Shown here: in pieces, positions 12,849-23,984 of the stretch
How the letters are laid out: each line of letters starts with the position of its first letter
How positions within the stretch are numbered: the first letter of the stretch is position 1
NCBI RefSeq assembly: GCF_000182925.2
Contig: NC_026503.1
Span: forward strand, 3,658,001 to 3,722,000
Direction of reading: 5' to 3'
Source: Neurospora crassa OR74A
Taxonomy: Eukaryota > Ascomycota > Sordariomycetes > Sordariales > Sordariaceae
DNA: 64,000 bases
Notes under the pieces: model-generated
What the model saw: only the letters and a program-made list of their open reading frames with translations
What the model was told of the DNA's origin: nothing
The model's database searches: none
Translations under genes and position numbers: made by a program

Positions 12849-14023
12849 ATGGAAGACCTGTGGAAGCCATTACTCGACAACACTACACTAGCAGCGCTTC
12901 TACAGAGGCTGAACGATATCACCCCCTCACAATGGTGCCAAGCCTACTACCTCTTTGCCGCGGGCGCGGTGGTGGCCGTAGCAGCCATGCCCAATGAAGT
13001 GAGCAGGAGGCTGGTTGATTATGGGGCGAGGAAAGTTCAGTCCGTAAAGGTGTCTCGGTCTGGGTCTAGATCTTCTGAGGGGAAAGAGGAGAACGACACC
13101 GGCAGGGGCACGGGAAGTGAAGCCGAAGTCAAAGCCAAAGCCAACCGTGTGGAGCGTGGCGGCGACAAGAACTGGTTGCTCTCCTTAACCGACACCCTCA
13201 CCTCCTACGGCCAAGTTCCGCACTCCTGGTTCATCACGTTTTACGTGGCATCTATGGCATGCTCGCTGTTATGGTTTTGGCAGTTTGCTGTTGATGGGAG
13301 GGTGTTGAGGGTGGTTACTTGCAGTCAAGCCTCGCCTACGGCGAAGGGGGGAGATGAAAGAGGAGGAGTGTCGGCGTCTTCAGTTACTCTCGGTCAAGTC
13401 GGCCTGGCCTGGACGATGATGTTCCTCCAGGGAAGCAGACGGCTGTATGAAGACTCGTTGGTGCACGGAAAGTCCAAATCTACCATGTGGATCGTGCATT
13501 GGGTTTTGGGGCTCAGTTATTATCTGTTTACCAGCGTGGCTGTTTGGGTTGAGGGATCTGGTAAGGTGTTCCTGGAGTAGAGTTGTTGTGCTGTTGTTTT
13601 TTGGTGTGTTAACATTAAATGTGTCTAGGGGCCATACTGGAGTACCAATCCACAGGAGCAATCGATTATACCATGCCATCTTTCAAGTCGTTGGTTGGAA
13701 CCTTCATGTTCCTCTACGCTTCAGTCAACCAGTACAGATGTCACAGGCACCTCGCCGGGTTGAAGAAGTACTCCCTTCCTGATCTGGGCCTGTTCCGCTA
13801 CCTGATCTGTCCTCACTACTTCTGCGAATGTCTGGTCTACCTTTCACTCGCGATCGTTGCCGCTCCCCAGGGAGAGCTGCTTAACAAGACGCTCTTGTGC
13901 GCTTTGGTGTTTGTCGTGGTCAACCTCGGGGTGACGGCAGCGGGTACGCGGAAGTGGTACGCCGAGAAGTTTGGGAGCAAGGCGGTAGAAACAAAATGGG
14001 ACATGATACCCTTCATTTTGTGA
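12849..14023 (+). CDS. dfg10: Polyprenol reductase (DFG10/SRD5A3 family)
   Basis: This protein is predicted to reduce polyprenol to dolichol in the ER membrane, supplying the lipid carrier for N-glycosylation. Two exons (12849-13560, 13629-14023) give 368 aa, and the 68-nt intron has a TTAAC branch site. Several hydrophobic segments are visible, for example near residues 30-47, 128-147 and 215-235, with more in exon 2. The C-terminus carries the steroid 5-alpha-reductase family signature: a CPHYFCE stretch, then GTRKWYAEKFG, ending in a W-x-MIPF motif typical of the family. A hydrophilic insert at about residues 70-110, rich in Ser, Glu and Lys, is probably a fungal loop. Its stop lies only 36 bases from the stop of the opposite-strand dioxygenase gene. 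Confidence 0.88.
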
Positions 14024-14059
14024 TTCTTCTCCTCTGCTTCTTCGTTTGTCTGTTCGAAC

Positions 14060-14928
14060 TCACGGACGACGGTTAAACATAGGACCCAGCTTGCTCCCCA
14101 GCTTGGAGACTTTCAGAACATCGCGATACGTGAGGCTGACCCGGACTCCCCTCTGGTTTTCCCCGTTTTGGTACAGCGACGGCTCGCGGAGAAGACTCCA
14201 GTTTGCAATGGTCCGCTCCGACATGTTCACGTCGGCCGAAAGAGGGTCAATGCCATGAAGGTATTCAGTGTACAGGTCCGCGGTGGTAATTAACAAGCTG
14301 CGCGGCTCTTGGAGAATTCTCCACACGGGCTCCGAATCAAGGGCCCCGTCTTCTTTGGCCTTGTAGAGGTTGAGGCACAGACTCGATCCAAGGCTCACTG
14401 TGCAAACCACGGGGTGGTATGCCGCTCCGTCCTTGTGCGGCATAATGCCCGTGTTAGGAGGGTATTCGTTAATAAGGACGTGGTTAGGCCGGCCGTGGGG
14501 GCTATCCGCGAAGATGTGCTGCTGCTGCTGCTTCTCTTTCTCATCGCCACTGCTATCGGATGAGGACGGCAAAACTGGGACGGAGAGCAAACGCGAGATG
14601 ATCGGTTCTTCTAGCCAAGCTGGTAATGGTTGGCCATCTAAGAGGGTATTTTTAACCAGATCCGAAGGCCATGTTTGAAGTCGGCGATGGGTCAGTTGAC
14701 GCCATCTTGCTTTAGGAGCCCTCTCAACCTTTTTTTGGCCCGTCATGGTGATTAGAGAATGAAAAAGGGAGCCAGGGAACAACAAGCTAGTCATGATGAT
14801 ACCTTTTCAAGAATCTTCTGTTCCTCCTCTTCACTGATGAAATCCGCAATGTAATAAGCCGAGGGCGGCAGGCCTGCTATACGGCTCGCCTCGAGGGAAG
14901 GCGGCAGGCTGAACTGGGAGGACGCCAT
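14060..14928 (-). CDS. ALKBH6: AlkB-like 2-oxoglutarate/Fe(II) dioxygenase, ALKBH6 type
   Basis: This is a member of the AlkB family of oxidative demethylases, ALKBH6 branch; the substrate of that branch is not firmly settled. Exon 1 is 14803-14928 (42 codons) and exon 2 is 14060-14728, joined across a 74-nt intron, giving 264 aa. The Fe(II) and 2-oxoglutarate residues are visible: HxD in PHKDGAAYHP, the distal His in YLHGI, and the R-x5-R in RVSLTYR near the C-terminus. The early RRLQTWPS block and the INEYPPNTGIMPHKDG block are family hallmarks. A Gln run of four sits in a hydrophilic insert before the catalytic core. It is convergent with the polyprenol reductase gene. Two CGATCGAT sites lie about 70-95 bases upstream of its start codon. 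Confidence 0.93.
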
Positions 14929-14999
14929 TGTATCGTTCGTCGCCCACTATTTGATGCTATTTGGTCGCTCGTTGATGGTGATGTTGAGGCTCTAAACAG

Positions 15000-15023
15000 C
15001 GATCGATGGGAGAGACGATCGAT
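15000..15023. promoter_or_regulatory. Paired CGATCGAT sites upstream of ALKBH6 gene
   Basis: CGATCGAT occurs at 15000-15007 and again at 15016-15023, a direct repeat with a 16-base period. GATC/CGAT-containing pairs are the known type of site bound by the White Collar complex in Neurospora light-responsive promoters. Binding here is inference. Confidence 0.3.
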
Positions 15024-16294
15024 AGAAGGTGGATAAGATGGTCGAATGGCAGTAGTGTAGTCGTGGATGGAGTCAGTCAAATCGTTGACATCAGTTTCAT
15101 GGCAACGAATCATGGGCTCGAGATGGCATGGATGCTGGCTTGCAAGTGTCTGCGTCATCAGCACTATTTGAGAGAGCAGGGGGGTGCGTGTCTGTTGTGG
15201 TGTGTCTTGCGAGGGCCTCCGCCCGTTATGGGTGGGTCCTCTAGGAGATGTCCGCGGGCCGCGAAGAAAAAAGGCGGGGCCCGAGCAATCAAAAAGCCTT
15301 GGCTCTCCGTTGACAAGCAGACCAGAACCCCCAACCAACCACGCCAATGTTTGAAGAAGTGAATTCCGAGTGTTGAGAAAGGCATCAAGGCAGACTAGGC
15401 GGCGATATCTCAGCACTCCCAAGACAGGCTCCCCCTCGCTCTTCCAGCCATCAACGGGTGAAGCAGCAGGGCGCGCCCAAGGACTAAGTCAGGCTGTGAA
15501 ACGTCGGGAAACCTTCATCACTGGCAACACGCAGAAAAAGCGAGAGGTCAAGCATCCAAGCATTGGACGGGATGCTGATCCAAACAAATGCAATGCCGCC
15601 ACCGCCCGTCTGACGGTGAAAAGGATTCAAGGCCCGGGGTTACCGCTGCAACACACCTTTTCCGTGTCAGGCAGGCTCAGGCAGAGTCTAGCAAGTTTGG
15701 CCATTCAAGTGACAAGAAAAGTCATTACGCAGTCGACGCAATATCCATGGTCTGGTCTATCATGTCTGCCTGGGAATAGCGGCGGAAAAAGGAAAGACTC
15801 GTCACCCCTCAACGAGGATGAAGCATCCATCGGATAGGGTCAGGGTCGCAACATGAACTCGGAGTTCATTTTGAAATCCCTTCCGTATTCTGATGCCGAC
15901 CATTACCAACCACCGGATAGCAATGAGTCCCAACGTCCCATCTCACCCCAAACGGGACACGGCGTGCGGACGGCAACCCAAAGCTGAGACTGTCACCATG
16001 ACTGACGGTCAAGGAAATTGAAAGCTGATGCAGTGCAGCAGCGCAGCAATGTAATCATTGATTATCTCGAGGCAGGCAGAAGTAAGTGCACAAGCTTGCT
16101 CACCCTCTGCCCGTCCACTACACTCGGCACTGTGACCCTAGAGGTATCACTGAGGCTGATCGTGAGGTGCCCTGTGGAAAATCAAGAGGCCAAGGAAGGA
16201 CCTGCACTAAACAGCCAATCAGTGTCGAAGGTGGCGAATAGACTTGGGGAAGCTTTTCTCTCCTTCCCCCGGCCGACAAGCAGACGAGAGGTGA

Positions 16295-16296
<2 letters not shown>

Positions 16297-16326
<30 letters not shown>
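16297..16326 (+). repeat. (CAG)n microsatellite
   Basis: About ten tandem CAG/AGC units in noncoding sequence upstream of hos4. Confidence 0.9.
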
Positions 16327-16327
<1 letters not shown>

Positions 16328-17358
16328 AGGCCCGCAGCACCTGCACCAAGCAATCCGCGGAAAGAGAAAAGGAATCCTCAGGCCAGCCCAGGTTTGTCGG
16401 GCATGGTGTCTTGGTGAGAGACCCGAGTCCGTGGCTGCTGCCGAGTGGTGAGTGTCGGATGTACACTAGCTCCTCCCATTCTCCTCCAAGCGATAGTATC
16501 GTGGACACCCCTACCTAGAAATGGATTTAGACTTGTCAACCCGCTGTCGTGGCCCAACTTTTAGCTTTATTTTCAGTCTCATAGAGATTCCACTTCCACT
16601 TAGGTTGGTCCCGTTGGTCGCACCTCAAATGCCCGCAGTGGCGGTCACACCTACACTCCAAACACCGCCCCCTAAATACAGACCGGGAAGTAGCCAGTTG
16701 AGTACGGTACCGGGCAGCCAGCCAGCCAGCCAGCAGGAACAACGCCTCTTTTCCGAAACAGAAATTGAGGGGGATTGAATAATGGCGAGGTGACTGTTAC
16801 TCCTGCTTTCCAGGTCACGTTCTACAACAGCTTCTGTGTTGAAATTGAACCGGCCATCCATCCATCCGTCAATTCCGCTCACACACTCACCGACCGTCGA
16901 ATTTCACTGCATCGCTCTACGTTTCCAGACGCACTGCAGACTTCCATCGCTTCCACTTTGTACTGTACCCATATCGGTTTTGCTACTCTACTTTGCTAGT
17001 GTGCTCACACAAAGTGTTCTACCGTCATCTTTTCTTTCCCATCCATTGCCATTGTCCGCTCGGTTCGTGTCCAACTCGATTCAAGCTGCGGCTTGCCTCA
17101 GTTCCATCCACTCGGATTTGTAATCTCCTGGTTTTCCACTTTCAACGAACGGCTTCATTGCTTTCTGATCTCTCGTCGTTGAAGCTGGACTCGGGCATTC
17201 GAGATCGGATTTAGCAGCATTTACCATTGCCGCCCCTAACCCTATCCGTATTTTTGCCGTCCTCGTCATCCAGGGGGTGCTGCGGTCACGTCTTACAAGT
17301 TCCATTTGTCGGGTCCCTCATTTCTCAGGAGTTGAGAGATACGGATCCATCCTTGACT

Positions 17359-17395
17359 GTTGGCAATTGGCATTGGATTGGCATTGGCATTGGCA
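17359..17395 (+). repeat. Imperfect TTGGCA tandem repeat
   Basis: A run of five or six imperfect TTGGCA/TTGGAT units in the probable leader of hos4. Confidence 0.75.
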
Positions 17396-17830
17396 CACTT
17401 AACCCCCCCAAAAAAAGTCAAGAAAAGATACCTGCGCAGCTGTACCTACCTATCTACCTGCCTGCTTGACCTTGCCTACCGCTGTCTTCTGGGGCGGCTG
17501 TGCGGTAGCGGATTCCCCGTCATCTAGACTACTAGGATTACCATCTCGACTCGCCCGTTCCAGTTCACAGTTTCTATTCCAGTTCCTCTCCAGTTCATTC
17601 CCGCCTTGTCGTCGTCTCCGCGCGAAACACCCAGAGCCAGTCTACCCATCTCTGACACCCTCACCACTACACCCTCACACCCTCCCAACGCTACCTACCT
17701 ACCCGTCCAAATCACACCACCGACTGCGCATCGTCCTCGTCTTCAAGCTCGACCTGCTCCCCGTCGCCAAATCCGCCCCGGTCTCCGGATCCCCCCAACT
17801 CCCTAAAGCCCCGGCCGAACAGCGACCAGG

Positions 17831-17863
17831 ATGGTGCAAAACGGTGTTTTGTTCACTCAGTAA
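17831..17863 (+). promoter_or_regulatory. Short upstream ORF before hos4
   Basis: ATG at 17831 encodes MVQNGVLFTQ and stops with TAA at 17861-17863, five bases before the hos4 ATG. A second, out-of-frame ATG at 17864 overlaps the hos4 start. The same spot also looks like a 3' splice site (pyrimidine-rich, ending CAG at 17860), so a 5' UTR intron could remove the first upstream frame. Confidence 0.4.
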
Positions 17864-17868
17864 ATGAC

Positions 17869-20800
17869 ATGGATGCGCAGAATGCTGTCGAGCCCGCCTC
17901 CACGAAGCCTGCTATCAGAGCTGCTTCGCCCAAGCGCCAGGGCAGCGATTCCGATCAACCCAGGTCCTCCACCGTGATCCGAACATCGTCGACTTCGACT
18001 GTGCAGTCGACCACTGCGAGATTCGACCCCATCTTCAGGAACGACAAGAATGATAGAGATAACAAGCATCGTATCAACAACAACGCCAGCAAAGCCGCCA
18101 GCAACATTGAGGACCACGACGACTCCTTGACGGCCGAGGGAAACAGCGACGCCGAAACCATTGTGCTGCCGGGCAAGGACGGCCATCACTCGCCTGTCAA
18201 AGTCCGCAAGCCCATCATCAAACAAAACGACAATCGCAGCGATGACGACGATGTGGTGTCGTCGCACCGCAAGCACGCTAACCACAACAGCAGCAGACAA
18301 CAGCAGCAGCAGCAGCAGCAGCAGCAGGACCGTGAGAGCGACAGAGGCGATCGTAGCGAAAAACCTGACAGGAGCGTCGCGGTCGCAGGTAATGGCCCTA
18401 ATGGCTCCAATGAGGGCTCAGTGGGCTCCTCCTCGCTGGGGGCGCTGGGGGCCAAGAAGAGAAAGCTTCCCGACAAGGCAAAGGCCAAGGATGGATCGAG
18501 TGGATTGAGCTCTGCGCCAGAGTCCCCACCCCAGCGTCGTCGCCGCTCGTCCAACGGCCACTCAAAATCCGACTCCGAGCCCGCCCCGGTGGATTCCCTC
18601 TCCAAGCTGCCAGCACAGTCTACACAACAGGACAAGCCGGTGCCGCCCAAATCGCTCGATAACAACAAAGTCGTGCCTAATAAGCGGAAGCACCCCAAGG
18701 CCGAATCTGACGACGAGGCAGAGCCTCCCAAGGTCCGCCGCCAGCGCACTTCAGGTTCTGGCCTCGACGCTTCCCGCAGACCCCATCCTCCTCCACCGAA
18801 CAAGTCTTCATCCCATCATGAACCGCACGCCTCCACACGAACCAGATCGGTTTCCCCCCACGCCCGAGCTCACCGTCGAAGCATCTCAACTCAGCTTCCT
18901 GGTCATACTGCCCACGGATTGAGCCTGAAAAAGCGCCGCGTCCCTGTCCCCCTCCATTCGGCCGACTATTTCTCTGATGAGTCCTCGGAACGCGGGAGCC
19001 CTCATCCGCGCAGCTCCAAACTGCGCAGTCTCGCTACCCCGGCCGCCGCCGAATTCACACACTCGCCCGCTGGCAGAATGGCGCCGCACAAGAAGCACCT
19101 AGACGCCCACGGCCAGACCTTCCTTGCCCGAGCCTGTGCCAAGGGCGAATACAACGTCGCTAAGCAAAGGCTGCAGGAACGCCCTGAGGACATTGACGTT
19201 GCCGACTATGCGGGCAACACTCCCCTCCAGATCGCTGCAATTAACGGTTTTGACGATATTGTGAAACTCCTTGTCGAAGCTGGCTGTAACCTCGATTGCC
19301 TCAACAACGAAAAGGACACGCCGCTGATAGATGCAGTGGAGAATGGCCACTATGAGGTCGTCAAGATCCTGCTTGATGCCGGAGTGAACCCGCGCAAGGC
19401 CAACGCATATGGCGAGGAGCCTATTGACCGGGTTAATGAAGACCACGACAATGCCGACGATATCAAACGCGCCATCAACGAAGCAAAGCAGAGGATGGGT
19501 GAGCGTCGGCCGACCTCTGAAGACCACCATCTCGATCACGCCACGGATACACGCTCATCCCATGGTCCGGATAGTCCTCGGCAGTCACCTGCCTCCGCCT
19601 CCATCAACCCGTCTAGTGGACGACGTGCCGGTACCGTTCGCGCTACCAAGACCAGCAATCATCTACTTTACATGCCCATGGATGACAAGACGCTTCGTGC
19701 AGCCGCTGCTAAGGGAGACGAGGAGACAGTCCTACGGATTCTTCAGGTTAGGGACCAGTTCGACGATCCTGAGTCCATGGTGGCTGCAGCTCGTGGTGGT
19801 CACGATCTGGTAATGCAGTTGTTGTTGGCTATAGGCGGTGCAAACCCTGATCCACAACCCATTTCGACCAACGAATATTCGACACCCATTCTCGCCGCCA
19901 TAGGTCAAGAAAACATCAAGGTCATCCGGCTGCTCCTGGACCAAGCCAATTTCGATCCCACCAAGAAGTACAAGGGGGAGACCTACTATGAGATTGCACG
20001 CAAGCGACGAGGTCCCAACTGGATGCAAGAGGAACATATGCTGAAGGAAGCATTCGACGAATATAAAAAGAAACCCAGTTCCAATGCCAAGAGCCAAAGA
20101 CTGTCAAATTCCCGGGAGACGGACCGCGAGCCTAGGCGCACACGAACCGAGATCAAGGAAGATGCGTCCAAGTCCCATCGGAGAAAAGCTTCAAGCCCTG
20201 CTAAAGAAGCAAAGAAAACGGGACCCTCGAAAGTTCCAGCTAGTCCTCGGGAGAAGAGGCGTTCGGATTCCGTTGCCACTCACCAGGAAGATCAGACATC
20301 GCCCAAGCGCGGCCCTGGCCGGCCCAAGAAAGACGACAAGATTCCAACCATTGCCATTTCCGATCGCGAAGCATCACCCGCAGGAAGAGTCACTACCAAA
20401 GCCAAACGTGCAGATCATGATGTCGCCGCTGCATCATCCGAGGGAGAAACTCCAAAGCCGCGCCGGAAGCTGATTTCTGGCAGGGAGCTCAAGGGCGAGC
20501 GTGAGAAGCAGCGCCGCGCCTCTGTCACATCAAATGGCTCTTCGTTTAGAGATCAGCCGTCTAGTCCACGAGATGAGTGTGAAAAACCTCAGATGATGGA
20601 GAAGTATCATGACCGGACGAAGGCTATCAGAAGGGACGAGTCCCGTGATCGATCATCTGTTTCTGGTGAAAGTTCCGGCAAGCGACACCGGGCCAGTGCA
20701 ACCCCGCCACACCCTGGGTCTACAGAGAAGGATCCCTCAGAAATTCCCTCTAAAAAGAGACGGTTGGACGTTGAAGGCAAGGACAGGCGTCTTAAGCCCA

Positions 20801-22820
20801 ACTCAGCCGAGGATCGTCACCTAAAGCCTTCTGTGTCCAGGGAATCCAGTCTTGCTGCACCACCTGACGGCAGAGTCAGATCTCGCAGCAGAGATGACGA
20901 AGATAGGAGATCAACCTCAAAGCCCCGGAAGTCAGAATCCACCTCAGAGCATGTTCGCTTTGACTCCGGCAAGCCCACCATCCCCGAACCCAGCATCCAC
21001 GTCAAATCCGAAGACGGGGAGGTGGAAATGGGAGACGCGGATCATGCCGCCCAGGAAGAATCAACACGGCAGATGCTTGAAAAGCGGAAACTCCAAGAAA
21101 TAAGAAAGAAGCAAGCTGAAATGGAGTCAGAAGCTCGCGAATTGAAGAGGAAAGAGGAGGAGAGAAAGCGCAAAGACGAAGAGCGCGAGCGGAAACGCTT
21201 CGAGGACGAGTCCAGACGTGCTGCTCAAGAGGAGAGGCAACGCCTGGAAGAACTGCGAAAACAGCGACAAGCAGAAGAAGATCGGAAACGAAGAGAGGAG
21301 GAGGAGGAACGGAAACAGCGTGAAGAAGAGGAGGCTCGTGAACGCGAACGAGAACGTGAGAAAGAACGTGAGCGGAAGAGAAGGGAAGAGGAAGAGGAGC
21401 AGAAGAAGAAAGAGGCTGCGGAGAGGAAACGAAGGGAACAAGAGGAGGAGGAAAGGAAAAGACTGGAGCATGAAGAGAAGGTCCGGAGAGAAAGGCTTGA
21501 ACGGGAAGCCGCTGATGAAGCACGCCGTAAGCGCGAGGAGGAACGTCGTAAGCGCGAGGAAGAGGAGCGCCAGGAAAAGGAACGTAGGGAGAAGGCGATG
21601 CGGGAAGAGGCGGAGCGCAAGCGTGTTGCTGCTCAGGAGGCAGAAGAGCGAAGAATACGCCACGAGCAGGAAGTCATTCGCATCGCCAATCTACCTCCTG
21701 CGCTTCGGTGGCTGGAAGGCGCAGCGAATCCCAGGATTCCACAGATTGCTGAAAAGTTTAGCATCATGCAGGGAGTTCGTTACGACTGCATCGATCCAGA
21801 GGCAACCGGGACGCCAGAAGGTAGAGAGCAGTGGTTGCTCAACACGCAGATTGCGCTGCTGTTGGGAGAGAAGGACCTGCGGCTCTCAAAATGTCAGTTT
21901 TCACCGTACTGGATTGAACATTGCTCCCAAATGCTGACTTTTGGGTGTAGACAACTCATGGACCAGGATACCGGCATCAAAGATTGCCAAGCGCGTGCTT
22001 TGGCAGCTTGAGTCGGATCGCTATGCGCTGACATCCCCGAATCTTTACGACCTCGGCAAAGAGCTCCCTGGATACTACGGTACCGACGACACGGATAGCA
22101 TCGTCTACCGTGTGACGCAAAAGCTCCGAAGTGCTGCCTGGGAGAAATTTGCTGCTTTGGAAATGTTCTTTGTCAAGGTATGCGTCCGTCAGATTTCCAC
22201 GCCTTATACGTTATGGCGTATCAACTAACATTTCTCACGAGGCCTCTGACTTTTTGCGTATCATCCCTACGATGCCTCACCTGCGGGACATTCGGCTTGT
22301 GATGGCCTATCGCGAGCTTCCGGAGAATGAAACATACTTCAGAGACTTCCGACCCTTGGAAAAGTGGAAGAAGGACCCGGATGCGGGCCGAAATCATGGC
22401 TTTGCACCCGGCAGCAAATACTTTGTCAACGGCCAGTTCATCTGGGAGGAGAGGCCGAAGGTTGGTATGGTCAGCAAGATGCCTTTCGAGGAAGAGAGGG
22501 TTCCCCGCCGCGGCCTAGCACCCGTGAGGCCAGATGACCCAGAGTACGCCGAACTTTGCAGAAAGCAAGGGCTTGGGCATTTGTTGGGCGAGGCCCAAGG
22601 CTCGCACGTCTTGCCCAATGGTCACCGGTCAGCATCGCCAATAAGCACGACCTCGTCTTCAAACCGCGTGAATGGAATCACATCGCCAAGGGCTAGGACT
22701 GTCAACGGGCACGCGCATGGGCATCACCCAATATCGCCATCATCGGAGACTGGACCCGCGCAAGCTCGTCCGCTGCTTAACGGCCATCATGAAATGCTTA
22801 GCGGCGATGAAGAGGATTGA
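17869..22820 (+). CDS. hos4: Hos4-like ankyrin repeat protein, candidate Set3 complex subunit
   Basis: This large nuclear-type protein resembles yeast Hos4, the ankyrin subunit of the Set3 histone deacetylase complex. Three exons (17869-21892, 21951-22177, 22242-22820) give 1609 aa, and both introns are short (58 and 64 nt) with good branch sites. Residues 1-410 are disordered and rich in Ser, Arg, Lys and Gln, with a polyQ tract and several basic stretches. Ankyrin repeats lie at about 417-520, and weaker ankyrin-like repeats at about 602-735. Residues about 1064-1274 are an almost pure Glu/Arg/Lys helix, and the conserved C-terminal region (about 1280-1510) begins with LPPALRWLEG. The ankyrin and charged-helix content is certain. 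The Set3 complex assignment comes from memory of the family and is less sure. The start was chosen as the first in-frame ATG. Confidence 0.8.
18300..18327 (+). repeat. Coding (CAG)n, polyQ of hos4
   Basis: About nine CAG units encode a glutamine run in the disordered N-terminal part of the Hos4-like protein. Confidence 0.9.
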
Positions 22821-23984
22821 TGGGTTACGATGTGTGTCAAAAGTTATTACGATGTCAAGATGTACTGGGTTGTCAGGGACGAAATCAACTAGGAACGCCT
22901 TACGCTCAAATCTGAGAGCTTGGTTGGTTTGTGTATTGAACGAGGTTAACCAACGGGACAGGTCATGAGGAGGAGTCCAGCGGTCAATGTCAAGCAGATC
23001 ACTTGGGTTAGTTGTGTGGAAAAGGATGAAGCGATGGGGGTGTCGGGGGTCATGTCATGTCGACCCAACTTTTGCAGATACCTTTAGCGTTCATGATACG
23101 GTATTATCGTGCTATCTTGTACAAACAGTCACATAGCCTTTGTCAGGTTTTGAAACCCGTAAATGCGGACGTCAGTCGAGAAGTAGACCAGGCGGGCATC
23201 ATCATTATCATCATCATCATCATGACGAGTTCGGACTGAAGGGGGCATCGAATTCACAAAGCATCGAATTTGGAATGGACGGTGGTATGGATGGGATGGA
23301 GTTGTGGCGAATAGCTGTTGGTTAGGTCAGTGTTTGTTTGTTGGTTTCCATTAGTATAACTTGACGATAGTTAATGATGAAAGGAAAACAGACGGGTGAA
23401 AGTGCGAGTATCGATGACTGTGGTATCGTGTGTGTATCGAGTAAGAGAAGAGTAACCGGAACCAACCACCATGCGAGCGAAAGGTGAACTATACGGAAAT
23501 TCTTTGCTACACGGCATGAAGTGGAAACAGCCCCGAGCGAAGAACTCCCGTCCGGTCGAGAAAGGGACGGCGTAATGGAGGGTCAGCCCGATGGTAGGCA
23601 TGTGTACAGTACCGTAGATGATCAGGTACGGAGCTTTGGGGGAAGGATTAAGGAACATGGAATGGAACGCCGGCGCCAAGGCCAAGCCCGGCCGCCTAGG
23701 GGCGTTGACTCTTGAGGAAGGGAACCGAAAGGAACTTGGAGCTTCCGTGGGCCTGTGTGTGTGCACTGTCCGCAGGTCCGCCCGCGCTGCGGCGATTTTA
23801 ACCGCATCGGCGCGGCGCTGAAACTATGAAATTTGCCCCACCTTCAAAATTCCCAAGAAACAATCAAGATCATCATCAACTTCCAGGTTGGAAAACACTG
23901 AACCGCGCTCTGTCCTGCCACGACCGAGCAATCATAGTCGCCAATCCATAATACAGATACGCCATCGTGTGAGAGCTAGCAATC
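22821..23984. other. Intergenic between hos4 and rbg1
   Basis: This 1.16 kb gap holds the hos4 3' UTR and the rbg1 promoter. A (CAT)n tract lies at about 23197-23223. No gene or RNA is recognisable. Confidence 0.5.
23197..23223 (+). repeat. (CAT)n microsatellite
   Basis: About nine CAT/ATT units in noncoding sequence. Confidence 0.85.

Larger units (their letters stand above)
14929..17868. other. Shared upstream region of ALKBH6 and hos4
   Basis: This 2.9 kb divergent intergenic region contains no recognisable gene. It includes the CGATCGAT pair, a (CAG)n tract at about 16297-16326, a CCAATCA box at 16215-16221, an imperfect TTGGCA-type repeat at 17359-17395, and C/T-rich sequence from about 17400 that looks like a long hos4 leader. 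The open frames seen inside it, including Leu and Ser runs across the CAG tract, look like chance. Confidence 0.5.

Noticed and set aside
16182-16508. Minus-strand frame with a long Leu run
   Set aside because: The Leu run is produced by the CAG microsatellite and the rest has no coding character.
17857-18300. Minus-strand 147-codon Val-rich frame
   Set aside because: It is the antisense shadow of the hos4 N-terminus.
21002-21663. Minus-strand frames rich in Ser, Phe and Leu
   Set aside because: They are the antisense of the Glu/Arg/Lys-rich hos4 segment and arise from its purine bias.
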